64,000 bases of DNA from Campanula takesimana (GCA_026119855.1 JAOWBW010002219.1:1-64000); one strand, 5' to 3'. Shown: positions 33,444 through 45,036, numbered from the stretch's first letter. The notes: generated by a model not told the origin, from the sequence alone. Program-made: numbers and translations.

Positions 33444-34295
33444 ATTGCATGCTTTTATTTTTACTTTAAAAAAAAAACTCTCTATTTTCTCTTTGACACC
33501 TAGATCTTGACTCTCACACACGTGCACACATGTAGAATAATTACACTACATACCCTATAAAACCGGGTCCCAATCGGAGGACGGATGTCGGTCAGTACCC
33601 CCATTCTAACGAATGGCCCTCGCCGGTCTCTCCAACGATGGTGTACCCACTCCGTGACACGCTCCTAGACTGTGTTCATGGGGAGCCTTAGCCGTAAGCC
33701 TTGCATCAACCTCATGCATACATACTAGCTAATAAGACACTCCTCGAGACCAGTCGGTTCGATTCTTAGTGTTGTTTTAATCTTTGCCCAAGATAACACA
33801 TCTTTACAATCTATAATCCTCCCTTGTGAATATGACGAATGTCCCTTAGGTAAAATGTTGAACAAAGGATTTTGAAAGAATGGAGAACCTCTCTACGGAA
33901 ATCCGAGCTTGTGTTTTCCTACTTTCACTATTCTGTGCGGGATTGTGGATGCTGTTTTGGCTTAGTGTCGACCGCACCGTTCAACATGTCCCTTTCGGTT
34001 ATCCCTTAAAATTCACAAGGTTTGATTGCATTAATGCATTGTTTAACAAAGTGCAAAACAACTATGGAATCACTTAGGTTTGGTTAATTGAATGGTGGAT
34101 TCTGATGAGAATATGGGACCCTTGCCCGAATTATCCGTTTGGGAAAGTGCAATGCAGGTGAAAAACAAGGGGCTCATATTCTAGGGTGACAAAATTCACT
34201 GTTCCAGGACGAACTAGAATAGTAACCTCTCAAAATGGATTAAATTCAATCCGACCAATAGGATTAAAATCTGCAAATCTGACTGTCAGGTTAGA

Positions 34296-34338
34296 TGTCT
34301 CATATGACACATCCATTGTCTCGTACGAGACATCTCTC
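34296..34338 (+). repeat. Palindrome pair, site 3 (leader)
   Basis: GATGTCTCATATGACACATC and ATTGTCTCGTACGAGACATC, adjacent. Confidence 0.85.
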
Positions 34339-34471
34339 CTTTTCTGTGAATCTGCCGTGTTTGGTTAGCCCTATCTCATAAAAGCCAACTTGTTGGGACC
34401 CCAGCCTGGATTTGACACAGTTTCTGCACACTAGGTCCGTCCAATCAGCAAGGTAGCTCTATACTCCCAAC

Positions 34472-35950
34472 ATGATCGCTTCAGTAATTTACATCCGTGA
34501 TCCCGCAACCAAGAGACTAGAAAAGGTTGCAGTAATGGCTGGTACCCTCGTCACTGACTTGGGAACCGCCAAAGATATCATTGCACGACTTGAGCAGCAA
34601 GTCAGAGAGCAAGCCGAAATCGCCGCCCATGAGAGTGATCGTCACGCCAAAGACATAGACACCGTCCTGCAAGAGCTCCAAGAATTCAAGAGGAGTAGTA
34701 AGAAGTCGAAACCCCCCTCTAAAGACGGGGAGTCCCATTCTAAGAAAAAGAATAAAAGGGATGATAATTCCGACTCTGATTCAAATACATCCGACTCTTC
34801 CTCCTCCTCTGATGACGAGGATACTAAGGCAAGCGATAAGAAAAAGAAAGCTAGTGATGATACCAACTTCATCAACTCCGCCACTGCTGAGTTTCTTGAA
34901 AAGAGGTTTGCACATCTTGGCCTAGCAAAGGGCTCATCATCATCCATTTGACCCCATTGCGCTCCGCAAGTTAATCACTAAGCTACCACAAAAGTTCCGC
35001 TCTCCTGACATAGCCAAGTTCAACTGCACTACCCATTCTCGTGTTCATGTTGAAACTTACACTTGGGCCATGCTTCCGAGGAAATTAGATGACACCGTTT
35101 TGGCCCAAAGCTTTCCCCAAACTTTAGAGGGGGCGGCAATGGATTGGTACATGTCTCTCCCCTTATCCACAAGGACCAATTGGGCTACCGCATGTGAGGT
35201 CTTCCAAAGGCGCTTTGAGGACAATACTACTTACTGTCCCACTAAAAGAGACCTCGAGCAAATACAACAAGGTACTAACAAGACATTTGGTGACTTTGTC
35301 AAAAGGTGGAGATCCAATCTCACTGAGATCGTTGATAGGCCAACTACGGACGACCAAATGCACATCTTCCAGAAATCACTCCGTAATGAGTATGAGGACC
35401 GTCTCTCCGGTACTTTCTTCCCAAGCTTCTCTGAACTTCATAAAGCCGGTCTTCGACTAGATGACATCTTCAAAAGTAGGAAAGAGGATAAGAAAGATGG
35501 TGGATACCGCTACCCTAGCAAAGGCTTTACTAGTAAAGACACATCTATCAATGCCATCGCTTTCAATAATCAAGGGAGGAGCAACTATTCCTCCGTCCCT
35601 CCACCCAACAAGGAAAAGAAGAAAGAGAGAGTTTACAACAAATTGGAAGGTATCACTCAAGGAGAGCTCTTCGACATACTCGTAGAAGCGGGTAAGGTCG
35701 CACCAAGGAAGCCTCCTTCTACTCCAAGGGAACTCCCCCCGAATCATGCCCATCATCTCTACTGCAAGTTCCACCAGTTCAGTGGTCACGACACCAATAC
35801 TTGAAACCACCTCAAAGATGTGATCCAAGATCTCATAGACTCTAAGCAGCTAGGGGTTCCTAATGTAGTAACAAACCCTCTCCTAACTGCGGGAGGAGGG
35901 ATCAATGTAATAGAAATAGCTAGTAAGGAAGAGGATACTACTCGCTTAAT
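34472..35950 (+). pseudogene. gag: Tat-lineage gag
   Basis: The N-terminal segment (34472-34951) has a coiled coil (residues about 25-75) and a Lys/Asp/Ser-rich low-complexity tail. After a frame change near 34940 the capsid domain of retrotransposon Gag follows (35070-35600: LEGAAMDWYMSLP, FGDFVKRWR), then a zinc-finger-like CKFHQFSGHDTNT. At 35802-35804 a TGA stands where a cysteine codon (TGC/TGT) of that finger is expected; reading goes on in the same frame as NHLKDVIQDLIDSKQLG to about 35950. It would form the capsid. Confidence 0.85.
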
Positions 35951-35956
35951 CCAAAT

Positions 35957-37459
35957 GTGGGCGAGAGCACTCCAAAGTTTAATAATGAAGTTTCTTTCGG
36001 TTACATGTCGTCTCATAATCAAGTACTGAGCATGGAAAATAACAACTTTGTGCGCGAGGGGGAAAACTTTCCATACTTCATGTTCCCTGAACCATGGATC
36101 GACCATAGGGGGAAGCCCCAACCGAGCTTTGAAATCTTCGGTGACTGTGATCCATACTCACTTGAAACAGAACAGATGCAATTCTCGTGGCTACCTCGAG
36201 AATTAGGGGGTACCAAGGCTGAAGGATTCAGTGAGTGGGACTTTGTGTTGGGAGAAGACTTACTGTGCCAATTTCTCAACCTTTGCAAGCTAGAGGACAC
36301 TCAGATCAATGCAATAGACAAGGTGGACTCTCTGAACCAAGACTACACCGAGCTCATCGAGAAGAGTGATGAGCCTATCCAGAATTGGTACCCAACTGGG
36401 GGACCCATAGGAAGTGAAGACTTCCTGATCAAAGAATTAGGATGTACTCACCATCCCCATAGAGAAAGGAAATTTATAACTCTTACCTTAGAGTCAGATA
36501 CCGTTACCGATAAGCTCACCCAAGAGGACTTGGATGCCATCGTGGAACATGTATTCCCCGACTTTCTTAATGAAAAAATAGATCTTTCTGAGTATCTTGA
36601 GATTGCCAATGTCCTAAATGACGAATTAACTAATAACTCTAACGAATTAGATAATAATGAGTCATATGACGAGATAGATCAAGAAAATGAAACACATCTT
36701 AAAAGAAATAATAAGCAAGTAGGTCTTCGTGGTGGAAATGGTCCTATTGATGCCAAAGAAATGCATACAGTTAATCTGGGGATGGACGATGATCCGAAAG
36801 AGACCAAGATTGGCAGTTTCTTCAAGGGGGAAGACCGACACGCCCTCATAGAGCTTCTCTGAGAATTAGTGGATGTGTTGGCTTGGTCCTACAAAGATAT
36901 GTCGGGGCTAGTCAATTTGATTGTTGATCTCAAGATACCGCTGCTTCCCGATTCAAAGCCAGTCAAGCAGAAACTCCGCAGAATTAAGCCAGAGTCGTCG
37001 GTACAAGTCAAACAAGAGATAGAGAAACTCCTGAGTGTTGGGTTCATCAAAGTGATAGAGTATCTAACCTGGTTGGCCAATACTGTGCAGGTTTCCAAGG
37101 AAAATGGAAAAGTCCGAGTCAGTGTTGATTTCCGTGATCTCAACAGAGCATCTCCGAAAGATTATTTTCCTCTTCCCAACATAGACATGCTCGTTGACAA
37201 TACCGTGAAATACAAAGTCCGTTCATTCGTAGACGGATTCGCCGGTTACAACCAGATCCTCATGGCTAAGGAGGACCAACACAAAACAGCGTTCACCACA
37301 CCTTGGGGGACGTTCTGTTATACAGTCATGCCATTCAGACTCAAAAATGCCGGAGCCACTTATCAGAGAGCTGTAACTGCATTGTTCCATGACATGATAC
37401 ACAAAGAAATGGAGGTGTACGTTGATGACATGATCATACACTCCAAAGGCTCCGATTGA
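35957..37459 (+). pseudogene. pol: Tat-lineage pol: region before RT and reverse transcriptase
   Basis: The frame is open from 35957 to a TGA at 36860-36862, where CTC TGA GAA stands for an expected Leu-Arg-Glu (CGA to TGA), then open again to 37459. The RT is clear: SVDFRDLNRASPKDYFPLP (about 37125-37180), GYNQILMAKEDQHKTAFTTP (about 37240-37300) and catalytic YVDDMIIHS (about 37420-37445). The first 300 residues are acidic and show no DTG/DSG protease motif, though protease would be expected between Gag and RT. Confidence 0.87.
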
Positions 37460-38090
37460 CAGCATTGTCGACCTTAGAAAGTTCTTTGAAAGGTTGAGAC
37501 ACTACAAGATGAGACTTAATCCGACCAAGTGCACATTTGGGGTAGTGAAAGGAAAGCTCCTCGAATACATGGTCACTGAGCGTGGTATAGAAGCGGATCC
37601 CGCTAAGATCGAAGCCATCATTGACTGCCTCCACCTAGACGCAAAAAGAAGTCAAGGGATTTATGGGTCGCCTTCAGTACATTAGTCGTTTCATTAATCA
37701 ACTCATGACAATGTGCGAGCCCCTTTTTAAGCTCCTCAAGAAGAATGCATCCTTAGAATGGACCGAAGAGTGTCAATAAGCCTTTGAAAAGGTCAAGGAA
37801 TACTTAGTGAGTCCGCCAGTGTTGGTTCCACCACATAAGGAGAAACCGTTGACCTTGTACCTCACAGTCAAGGATACTGCATTAGGGGCTATGCTAGCAC
37901 AAGAGCGACCCGATTTGAAGAAAGAAAATGCCGTGTACTTTGTTAGCTATCGCTTCCAAGGGGCTGAATTGAATTACTATGCATTAGAAAATTCGTGTGT
38001 GTTGCACTGGTATGGGTAGCTGAGAGACTAATGCCGTACATGGAGCGTTCCTATACAACTGAGCGCCAAAATGGACCCAATGAAGTACAT
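37460..38090 (+). pseudogene. pol: Tat-lineage pol: RT thumb and first RNase H
   Basis: Several frames. NPTKCTFGV (about 37515) and FINQLMT lie in the RT thumb region; the RNase H start reads LTLYLTVKDTALGAMLAQE (37850-37905), followed by ENAVYFVSYRFQGAELNYYALE. Stops and frameshifts near 37640, 37777 and 38018. Confidence 0.8.
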
Positions 38091-38092
38091 CT

Positions 38093-38495
38093 TTGAGAAG
38101 TCGCATGTCTTCCTATAGAATAGCCAAGTGGTACTTTATGCTCGCGGGGTACGATATCACTTACATCACACAAAAATCTGTGAGAGGAAAAGTCTTCGCA
38201 GATCATTTAGCCGAATTTCCATGTGATGAAGCGAAGGGGGAAGACCCGCGATTCCCTAATGAGGACATCATGGCAATAGCAAAACATAAGTGGCAATTAT
38301 TTTTCGATGGCGCTGCCAATAAACGGGGATATGGCATTGGCATGTTACTAGTAGATCCCTCAGATTTCTACACTCCACTCGCAATCCGCCTTGACTTTGA
38401 GGCCACTAACAATATTGCCGAGTACGAAGCTTGCATAGCGGGGCTTGAAGCAGCCTTAGAAAGAAATGTGACCGAACTAGAGGTGTACGGGGATT
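38093..38495 (+). pseudogene. pol: Tat-lineage pol: second RNase H, first part
   Basis: WQLFFDGAANKRGYGIGMLL (about 38292-38350) with the catalytic Asp in FDGA, then NNIAEYEACIAGLEAAL with the catalytic Glu. This extra archaeal-type RNase H is a mark of the Tat lineage. It is cut after ELEVYGDL at 38495 by the inserted solo LTR and continues at 39711. Confidence 0.87.
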
Positions 38496-39705
38496 TGTAG
38501 ATACCCCGGGAAACCACAACTTGGCTAGAGCGGTGAATTATCCTAGGATGTCTAACTTGTTTTAGATTGTTTAGAGTCGCCACCTATGTTTTTAAGGAAC
38601 ATAAGAAAAACCTAGAAAAAGCCTAATTATGTACAAAACCATAGATTCGGGAGAGAAGGGTTCGGGGGTTAGGTGACGGAGCGGGAAGTACTTAAACACC
38701 CACTCCGCCCCGCTTATGCGGGTCTTGCTACTATTGGTGTTCTAATGCTAAATGTCTTCAATTTATTAACAGTGCTAACAATTATAATGTAAAGAAAAAA
38801 GGGGAAGAAAAGAGAATGTTTTATTTATAAATTTATGTTAAACAATTACATTAAGAAATGTATAGGAAATTAAGTAGAGATTAAAATGTAGGGAGATAAC
38901 CTTAACCAACTTTAATGTAGTAAAGTGGTCATTTGGTCATGTCCTAATTGATGGGGATTGCATACTAGTAAGACTAGAATAAAAGAGAAGAAGAATAAAA
39001 GTACCTTTAGAAAAGAGGACCTTAGACTTTGACTTGAAGATGGTGTTGTTTGTAGAGAAATGGTTGTGCAACACTTTGTGTAGTGTTTGTTTGTAGGAAA
39101 AATGTGTTGAGAAAACTTGTGTGTAGTTCTTGTAGGGAAGATGAAGTTGGTCTTTTCTAAGGTAGAAATGAGAGGTTTTTATAGGTAAAAAGAGGAGGAA
39201 AAACTTGGAGGGAAATTGGTCAATCCATGTGAGATGGGAATTGACCAATAGAAAATAAGATAAATAAAAATAATAAATGAAATAAATAAAGAAAATCAAA
39301 TAATAATAAAAAGAAATATTATTTTTTTTAATGAAAGGCTAGAATAAAGGATTGGGAGTTTTTGGAACAAAGGGGGGATGAACTTGGATGTAAAAAGAGG
39401 TTATTTTGTAAACTAGGAAAATGAGGGAAATAAGGTGCAATCCATTACTGCCAAAGTGGGAAGCGCGCGAGTCCCGCTTTTGGGGCGAGACGCGCGTGCA
39501 GCCCGTTAACAGTTCCGGAAGCGCCCGCGGCAGAAAAGGACAGAATGACAGAATGACCCTAAAGTTAACTCTGTTATGCAGTTTAGTCCAAAACTAACGG
39601 AATCAGTTAGGAACTTAACCGAAGTAACAGAAATCAACAAAAATAAGTTAAATAAAAATACTTTGTATGCAATCGGGGTGAGAGGTTCAAGGCGGGGTGT
39701 CTACA
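38496..39705 (-). mobile_element. Solo Gypsy LTR inserted inside the second RNase H
   Basis: 1210 bases. On the plus strand it runs from TGTAGATACCCCG to CGGGGTGTCTACA, flanked by GGATT at 38491-38495 and 39706-39710. Read on the minus strand it starts TGTAGACACCCC like the LTR at 31980 and shares GTTAAGTTCCTAACTG, ACCCCCGAACCC and GGTGGCGACTCT, so it belongs to a related Tat family in inverse orientation. The terminal inverted repeat (about 12-13 bases) is longer than usual. GC-rich words lie at 39470-39535. Confidence 0.92.
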
Positions 39706-39710
39706 GGATT

Positions 39711-41262
39711 CACAACTCATAATCTATCAGTCACTCAAGAAGTGGAAGGTACAAGATCTTACACTCCAGATATATAACGACCATCTCCAAGACTTGGTCA
39801 AACATTTTAACGAGGTCACTTTCTACTATCTTCTTAGAGATAAGAACCGCTTGGCGGACTCGCTAGCCATGCTAGCATCACTTGTGGAGATTCCCGAATG
39901 GACTGAGGTTAAAACCTTCAAAGTCACGAGGCGAATGACTCCCGCTTATTACTCAATCGTAGACCTGCACGACTGCAAAGAAGAGCGTGACCCTGTTTCC
40001 GTAAATGCCTTGGACGATAAACCTTGGTATTATGATGTATGGCGTTTCCTCCTAGACGGAACATTCCCATCAGACGCATCACCTAAAGAAAAGATAGACT
40101 TCAAACGGTTTGCCGCCCAATGTCGTTATCATAGGTGATCGCCTCTACAAAAAACACCACGAGTAGTGTCTACTCTATGCCAACGAGCATGAAGCCATAG
40201 AAATCATAGACCAAGTCCATCAAGGAGTCTGTGGAACCCACATGAATGGCAATATGCTAGCAAAGAAAGTCGTCTGACTAGGGTACTCTTGGGCTACAAT
40301 GGAAGCCGACTGCACCGACATGGTTAAGAAATACCACAAGTACCAGATACATGCCAACTTGCAACTTGCACCATCATCCGTGTTATACCCTATGACATCC
40401 CCTTGGCCATTTTCTACATGGGGAATAGACGTCATTGGAAAAGTCTCACCAACAGGCCATAATGGGCACTCATTTGTGTTAGTCGCCGTTGATTACTTCA
40501 CTAAGTGGATCGAGGCTCAGTCCTACAAGGTCTTAGATGCCAGAAAGGTGGCTGAGTTCATTAAGACCAACATCATATGCCGATATGGGGTACCTCATGA
40601 GATGATATCTGACAATGGCTCCACTTTGAGAAAGAATGCGATCAACTACTTGCAGAGTACAAGATAGAGAGACATCAGTCATCACCATACCGACCACAAA
40701 CCAATGGAGCAGTCGAAGCTGCCAACAAGACCATTGAGACCATCATTAGGAAAATGGATAAAACTGGCAGAGACTAGCCCGACAAGCTAGCTTTTACACT
40801 CTGGAGATACCATACTTCGATTCGTACTGCCACCGGTAAAACTCCATACGCCCTAGCCTATGGAATGGAAGCAGTGTTACCAATTGAATTAGAAGTACCA
40901 TCACTAAGGGTTTTCCTAGAAAACCAAGTGAATGAAGTCGCATGGTTGAACAGCCGTTATGAATAACTAGCCCTGCTAGATGAACGACGACTTCGAGCCG
41001 CCGAGCATATCCAAGAATATCAATGGAGAATGGCCCGAGCATTCAATAAGAAAGTCAAGTCCAGAAACATCAAAGAAGGGGACCTAGTCCTACGCGAACA
41101 TCGTCCTGGACTATTCAATCCTATGGAAAGTGGGGACCAAGATAGATAGGCCCTTATATAGTCAAGAAGGTATTCTCCGGAGGAGCGGTACAACTCGCAG
41201 ACCAGATGGAGATCGACTGCTGAAGCCTGTCAACATGGACAAGCTGAAGAAGTACTACTCAT
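39711..41262 (+). pseudogene. pol: Tat-lineage pol: end of second RNase H and integrase
   Basis: RNase H resumes with the QVTFYYLLRDKNRLADSLA-like region (39820-39870), with the last catalytic Asp in ADSLA. Integrase zinc part around HQGVCGTHMNGNML (about 40215-40260); the core shows WGIDVIGKV (about 40420), MISDNGS (about 40605) and NGAVEAANKT (about 40705), the DDE residues. The C-terminal end has AFNKKVKSRNIKEGDLVL (about 41040-41095). Stops at 40276 and 40667 and frameshifts break it. Confidence 0.85.
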
Positions 41263-41298
41263 AAGTCTGTCCCCTATTTCAAAAAAAAAAGAGAGAAA

Positions 41299-41335
41299 GC
41301 TCGCTAGGCTGAAAACCCACAAGGGCGGCCTAGGC
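41299..41335 (+). repeat. Conserved Tat hairpin, copy 5
   Basis: GCTCGCTAGGCTG to GGCCTAGGC, directly after pol. Confidence 0.75.
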
Positions 41336-41365
41336 AAAAATTAGAGCCAAAGCATGAGAAAAGAA

Positions 41366-41402
41366 GCCCGCTAGATTAAAAACCTGAGAGGGCGGTCTAG
41401 GC
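41366..41402 (+). repeat. Conserved Tat hairpin, copy 6
   Basis: GCCCGCTAGATTA to GGTCTAGGC, same two-hairpin arrangement as 16222-16321. CTAGA/TCTAG here and CTAGG/CCTAG in copy 5 are compensatory pairs. Confidence 0.75.
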
Positions 41403-41448
41403 AAAAATCAGGGTGTGCATAAAAAAAAATAATAAAAAAAGGGGGACA

Positions 41449-41486
41449 GTCTCGTACGAGACACCTATGTCTCGTGCAAGACATGT
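41449..41486 (+). repeat. Palindrome pair, site 4 (3' region)
   Basis: GTCTCGTACGAGACACC and ATGTCTCGTGCAAGACATG. Confidence 0.85.
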
Positions 41487-41521
41487 CAGTCAGCAGACAT
41501 AATTTTCTCTTTCTTAAACAA

Positions 41522-41593
41522 GAACTACGATGACCTGAGCTCCTTATTTAATTGATGTAAAAGGAGAACGTAGGCAACCTTTTGGTCCGGTCT
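41522..41593 (+). repeat. Conserved GAACTACG / GTAGGCAAC element, copy 7
   Basis: GAACTACGATGACCTGAGCT, loop, AACGTAGGCAACCTTTTGG. CTCCTT pairs with AAGGAG in the arm. Confidence 0.75.
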
Positions 41594-41761
41594 ATTCAAT
41601 AAATAAAATCAAAATCTTGTCTTCTTATTAATTGAATGCATTTCAAGAAAGCAATATGAAAATTTCTAACACGAATACCAACTTGCAAAATAAAAATAAA
41701 TAAAATACTAAAAGCCTAAACATTGGTCTATCTATGGCAATCTCTCGATACTCCTAAGGAT

Positions 41762-43265
41762 CTATTTCTTCCATGACTTAGTAGGGGCTTGACCACGATC
41801 CGCCTTGTCATTCCTCTTCCTCTTGTGCAAGGGTATCTTGAAGCCGGGAGGAACATCAAGTCGTCTGAACACCGAGGGAGTCAGTCTCGCAAACACATGA
41901 GGCCTATCCAAAGCTTGAAATTTACCGGGAAGCCCGCTTGTTATTTTCTCGTAAAAGTCACTATCCAGAAAATCTTGAGTGGCATCTACTCTGACATTAG
42001 AAGGATCCTCCTTAGGTTCCTTCTTGCTCAAATTCAAGCTAGGCTCAAATTGGTCCCCCAACAGAGAGCGGTGGATCTCATCAATACCCTCGACACTGGG
42101 ACGGGGTTCTTTCAAAATCCAATCCAAATATTTGTTGGACAAATAGATGCTCCCTCCATCATGACGAAGATTGGTCGAACGATCCATAGTGGTGCCTTGC
42201 CCCCAAGAGTGAGCCAAGCTCATAAAGAACTCTAAGTCCATAAAAGAAATGTTCTGAGGTCGTCCCCCTAACACGAAAGTGTCCTGCTGTTGACCAAATT
42301 ATCGCATTACCCTCCGAGCAAAATAGAAAGAGGAATCCCTCAAACCCGGAAGGATGACCCTGTTGTACCCAAGGGTATTATCTACAAACCTTCTCACCTT
42401 CCAAAAGGATAGGCACCAAACAATATCATTAGTTTCCGGTTTGGCAAAAAGATGGGCCCACTCCTCAATGATGAGACCCTTCACCAACAGTCTTCGCCTA
42501 TGGAAAGTATAAGGAGAATACTCGACCGAAAAGTCCAACAATTTGAAATGTTCTCTGATCCAAATGGTCAACAATAATGGACTTTCCTAGTTATAGAGCC
42601 GGTTCGATGTAGCTCATCAAGGCCATGAAGGGTCTCCCCTAAGATGAGAGGAATTATGTTGAAGGCCCGTCCTCTAGCTTGCAGAACGATGTCCATGAGC
42701 TCTGTGTTCTCCATGCCACACTTGCTCATGAAAACCACGCTTTGAAATAAGCACAATGCCAAGAGACAGCAGTGAGAATCCACACCATGAACACGAGTCA
42801 CCCGACCCTTAAATCTCCTAGGCAAAGAGTGGAGATCAATATAGCGGTTGTGAATGTAACTCTGCGCCTCAGGAAGGCCTATACTCAATAGATCCCTGAG
42901 AGACTCCGCCGGTACCTTGTCATACTTGGGCACGAAATGACCCCTGTCAATGGCATATCCAAGATTGCCGTCATCCTCTCTACAGTAGGGACCATCTCAT
43001 TAAGTGAAAAGTTGAAAGGATGAGTGGATGGATCACAAAAGTGTCCAACTCCCTTTAGAAGGTCCCATTCCGGTTTTAGATTCTTCAAGGTGAAAAGAAT
43101 CTTGAAACCGAACATCTCCACGAATCTCTCTTGGCGAGGTTTATTGAATGAACGAAAGAATATTGCTAAATCACCCTTATAGCGTTCCACTAATTCTGAG
43201 TCCAAGGATAACTCGTCAACAATTATTGATGAAGGGACGGACTTACTTAGGGCCATTGGGAGCAA
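41762..43265 (-). pseudogene. Antisense ORF of the Tat-lineage element
   Basis: On the minus strand, opposite to gag-pol, about 490 codons are readable in pieces: 43265-42885, 42933-42568, 42574-42299 and 42274-41762. The first probable ATG is at 43256. Two frame changes and one stop separate the pieces. PEWDLLKGVGHFCDPSTHPF (about residues 65-85) and PTVERMTAILDMPL resemble a plant domain found near Gypsy pol genes and related to the plant mobile domain group; I hold that assignment loosely. The C-terminus is basic (HKRKRNDKADRG), like a nuclear localisation signal. Antisense ORFs between pol and the 3' LTR are known from some Tat-lineage elements. Confidence 0.65.
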
Positions 43266-43660
43266 AAGGTTGAGAATTTTACTCCAAAACCCATAACTGA
43301 TTTAAGGCTGCATGGTATTCTAGGACGGACTAGAGGTGTTCATATACAAGTTTGGACACCAAATCCTCGAGGAAAAAGGAGAAACAACCGCAAACTCAGA
43401 GGATGACTCGTACGAGACATCGATGTCTCGTACGAGGCATCTCCCAATACAGGACAACAACAACTCTGCTAAAATCCCAGGTTGCCCGGCAAGTAAAAAC
43501 ATGTCTCAATCACCTCAGAAACTCACCCGAAACAGTTCATACACCAAATATAAAGAGCCCAACACGAATCCATCTCATAAAATTACCCTCGATTGACCAA
43601 CCGGATGTGAATCAATACATTTACATAGTCAGAAATAAAACTAAAATCAACTAATGTATT
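43266..43660 (-). other. Region upstream of the antisense ORF
   Basis: No ORF of its own. Holds palindrome pair 5 (43404-43443). It could be the promoter/leader of the antisense transcript; TATAAAGAGC at about 43549 is on the plus strand, so no minus-strand TATA box was found. Confidence 0.4.
43404..43443 (+). repeat. Palindrome pair, site 5 (upstream of the antisense ORF)
   Basis: GATGACTCGTACGAGACATC and GATGTCTCGTACGAGGCATC. It lies about 140 bases upstream of the antisense ORF start. Confidence 0.88.
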
Positions 43661-44936
43661 ATGTGTTAGAGTTAGGAAATAACTGTTGCATGGGTACAAA
43701 AGGAAAAATTGTCTTCGCCTTCGCCGAGGCAACAAATACATTATCAACAAAAAGAGGGAATGGGGGATCATATCTACTCGGCATCAAAAGAAAGGAGACG
43801 TCGCCACTGCCACGGGATCATTCGTCAGTCCGATGTCTCTTCCAGCAAGAAGCCGACTCTGCTGTCTGCCGAGCCAGTCGACCTAAGAGATCTGCAGTCT
43901 CTCTCTTCACCCTCTTGGCATAGGCCATGAATTAGGCAAGCCGTCCCGTGACCTCTCTATACTAAAAAATGGGCACCTGTTGAGAAGAAACAAATAGAGA
44001 TGTCAGAATCTTCAGATAAATGATAAATAAAGAGATGAAATGGTAGAATGACAGAAATGACGGAAGAAGTGTCATAAATCATACCATGGTCGCGTCAGCA
44101 GGAGGTACGAGTCCCTCAGGCATATCGTACTGTGGGAAGATCCTCAACACTCTCTATAACCTCAGCCATGCTGTAGGTAAAAGAAGATGGTCCAAGCTAT
44201 GGACAGAAAGGGACGTGGACAACCCCCTGGGCCTGATACTGATCACCCTCCAGAATCAACCGGGGCATGAGGCGAGCGATGAAGTCCTGATAATCAGCCT
44301 CCAAGGACATATGGTCAAAAGCATCCTGACCAATAATGAGGTCCCCTCTCTCCTCCTCCGTGATGGCATAAGAGTTAAGCATATGGGCCGGCGGGTCCAA
44401 AGGGACGATAACATCTAGTCTGCCACCACCCTGCTGGCAAGAGACTGCTTCTCCTAAATAGAAGCATCCCCCACCAAGGCCAATTATCAGCAGCCTCATA
44501 CCGGCAAACCCGTAAGCATGATCAATACCCAGACTCCACCAAGGGAAGAAAGCGACAGCGGACTCAGGGACGGCCTCCACCTATCAAAATACAGCCGCAT
44601 ACGCTCCATCGTCATGTTAGCCCCCTCTGCATGCTCATCACGGGTATCTTTGTTACCCCAGCGCCATCTCAAAGTATCTGGGAACATAACAGTGTTGTCT
44701 CGAAGGTTAAAAGTGAAGAGACCGAACATGGCGTATCTCCAAGCCTGCAAAATGGGAGAAACATAAAAGATATCAATATACAAATAGCTCAGATGAGGAA
44801 ATGCTATCAAAATAAACTAGGCTGAAATAAAGGAGGAATACAGAAGAAGATGAATATTATACCTCCTAGGCATGACTATAGGCGCCTAAGCCAGCGTTCG
44901 CACGATCCCGCGAACTCTCATCCATAGCCACATAGC
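43661..44936 (-). pseudogene. Unrecognised minus-strand coding remnant with splice-like signals
   Basis: Minus-strand reading frames at 44744-44496 (AWRYAMFGLFTF, LRWRWGNKDTRDEHAEGANM) and 44580-44197 (VPLDPPAHMLNSY, EADYQDFIARLMPRLILEGD) continue each other across a frame change near 44540. The first is preceded by a TTTTGCAG acceptor (44745-44752) and another exon-like segment ends near 44870. A further possible segment (about 43930-43830, YAKRVKRETADLLGRL) lies downstream. I do not recognise the protein. It may be a second antisense gene of the Tat element or a captured host gene. It runs up to the assembly gap. Confidence 0.45.
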
Positions 44937-45036
44937 NNNNNNNNNNNNNNNNNNNNNNNNNNNNNNNNNNNNNNNNNNNNNNNNNNNNNNNNNNNNNNNN
45001 NNNNNNNNNNNNNNNNNNNNNNNNNNNNNNNNNNNN
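44937..45036. other. Assembly gap (100 N)
   Basis: Exactly 100 N, the usual placeholder for a gap of unknown size. It falls inside the 3' LTR of the Copia element on its right. Confidence 0.98.

Larger units (their letters stand above)
33034..34471 (+). other. Leader of the Tat-lineage element
   Basis: About 1.4 kb without a credible ORF. Contains a GAACTACG element (33383-33443) and two palindrome pairs (33123-33165, 34296-34338). 33540-33700 is GC-richer (CCGGGTCCCAATCGGAGG) without a recognisable function. Confidence 0.6.
31980..44936 (+). mobile_element. Tat-lineage Ty3/Gypsy retrotransposon
   Basis: 5' LTR 31980-33006, tRNA-Arg type priming site, long leader, gag (from 34472), RT, RNase H, a second RNase H of the archaeal-like type and integrase (to about 41262), then a 3' region with two hairpins, paired palindromes and minus-strand ORFs. 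The second RNase H and the GTGGCGA priming site mark the Tat/Ogre lineage. I see no protease motif between gag and RT. The 3' LTR is not visible before the gap at 44937. Stops, frameshifts and an inserted solo LTR show it is dead. The right end is an upper limit. Confidence 0.8.
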
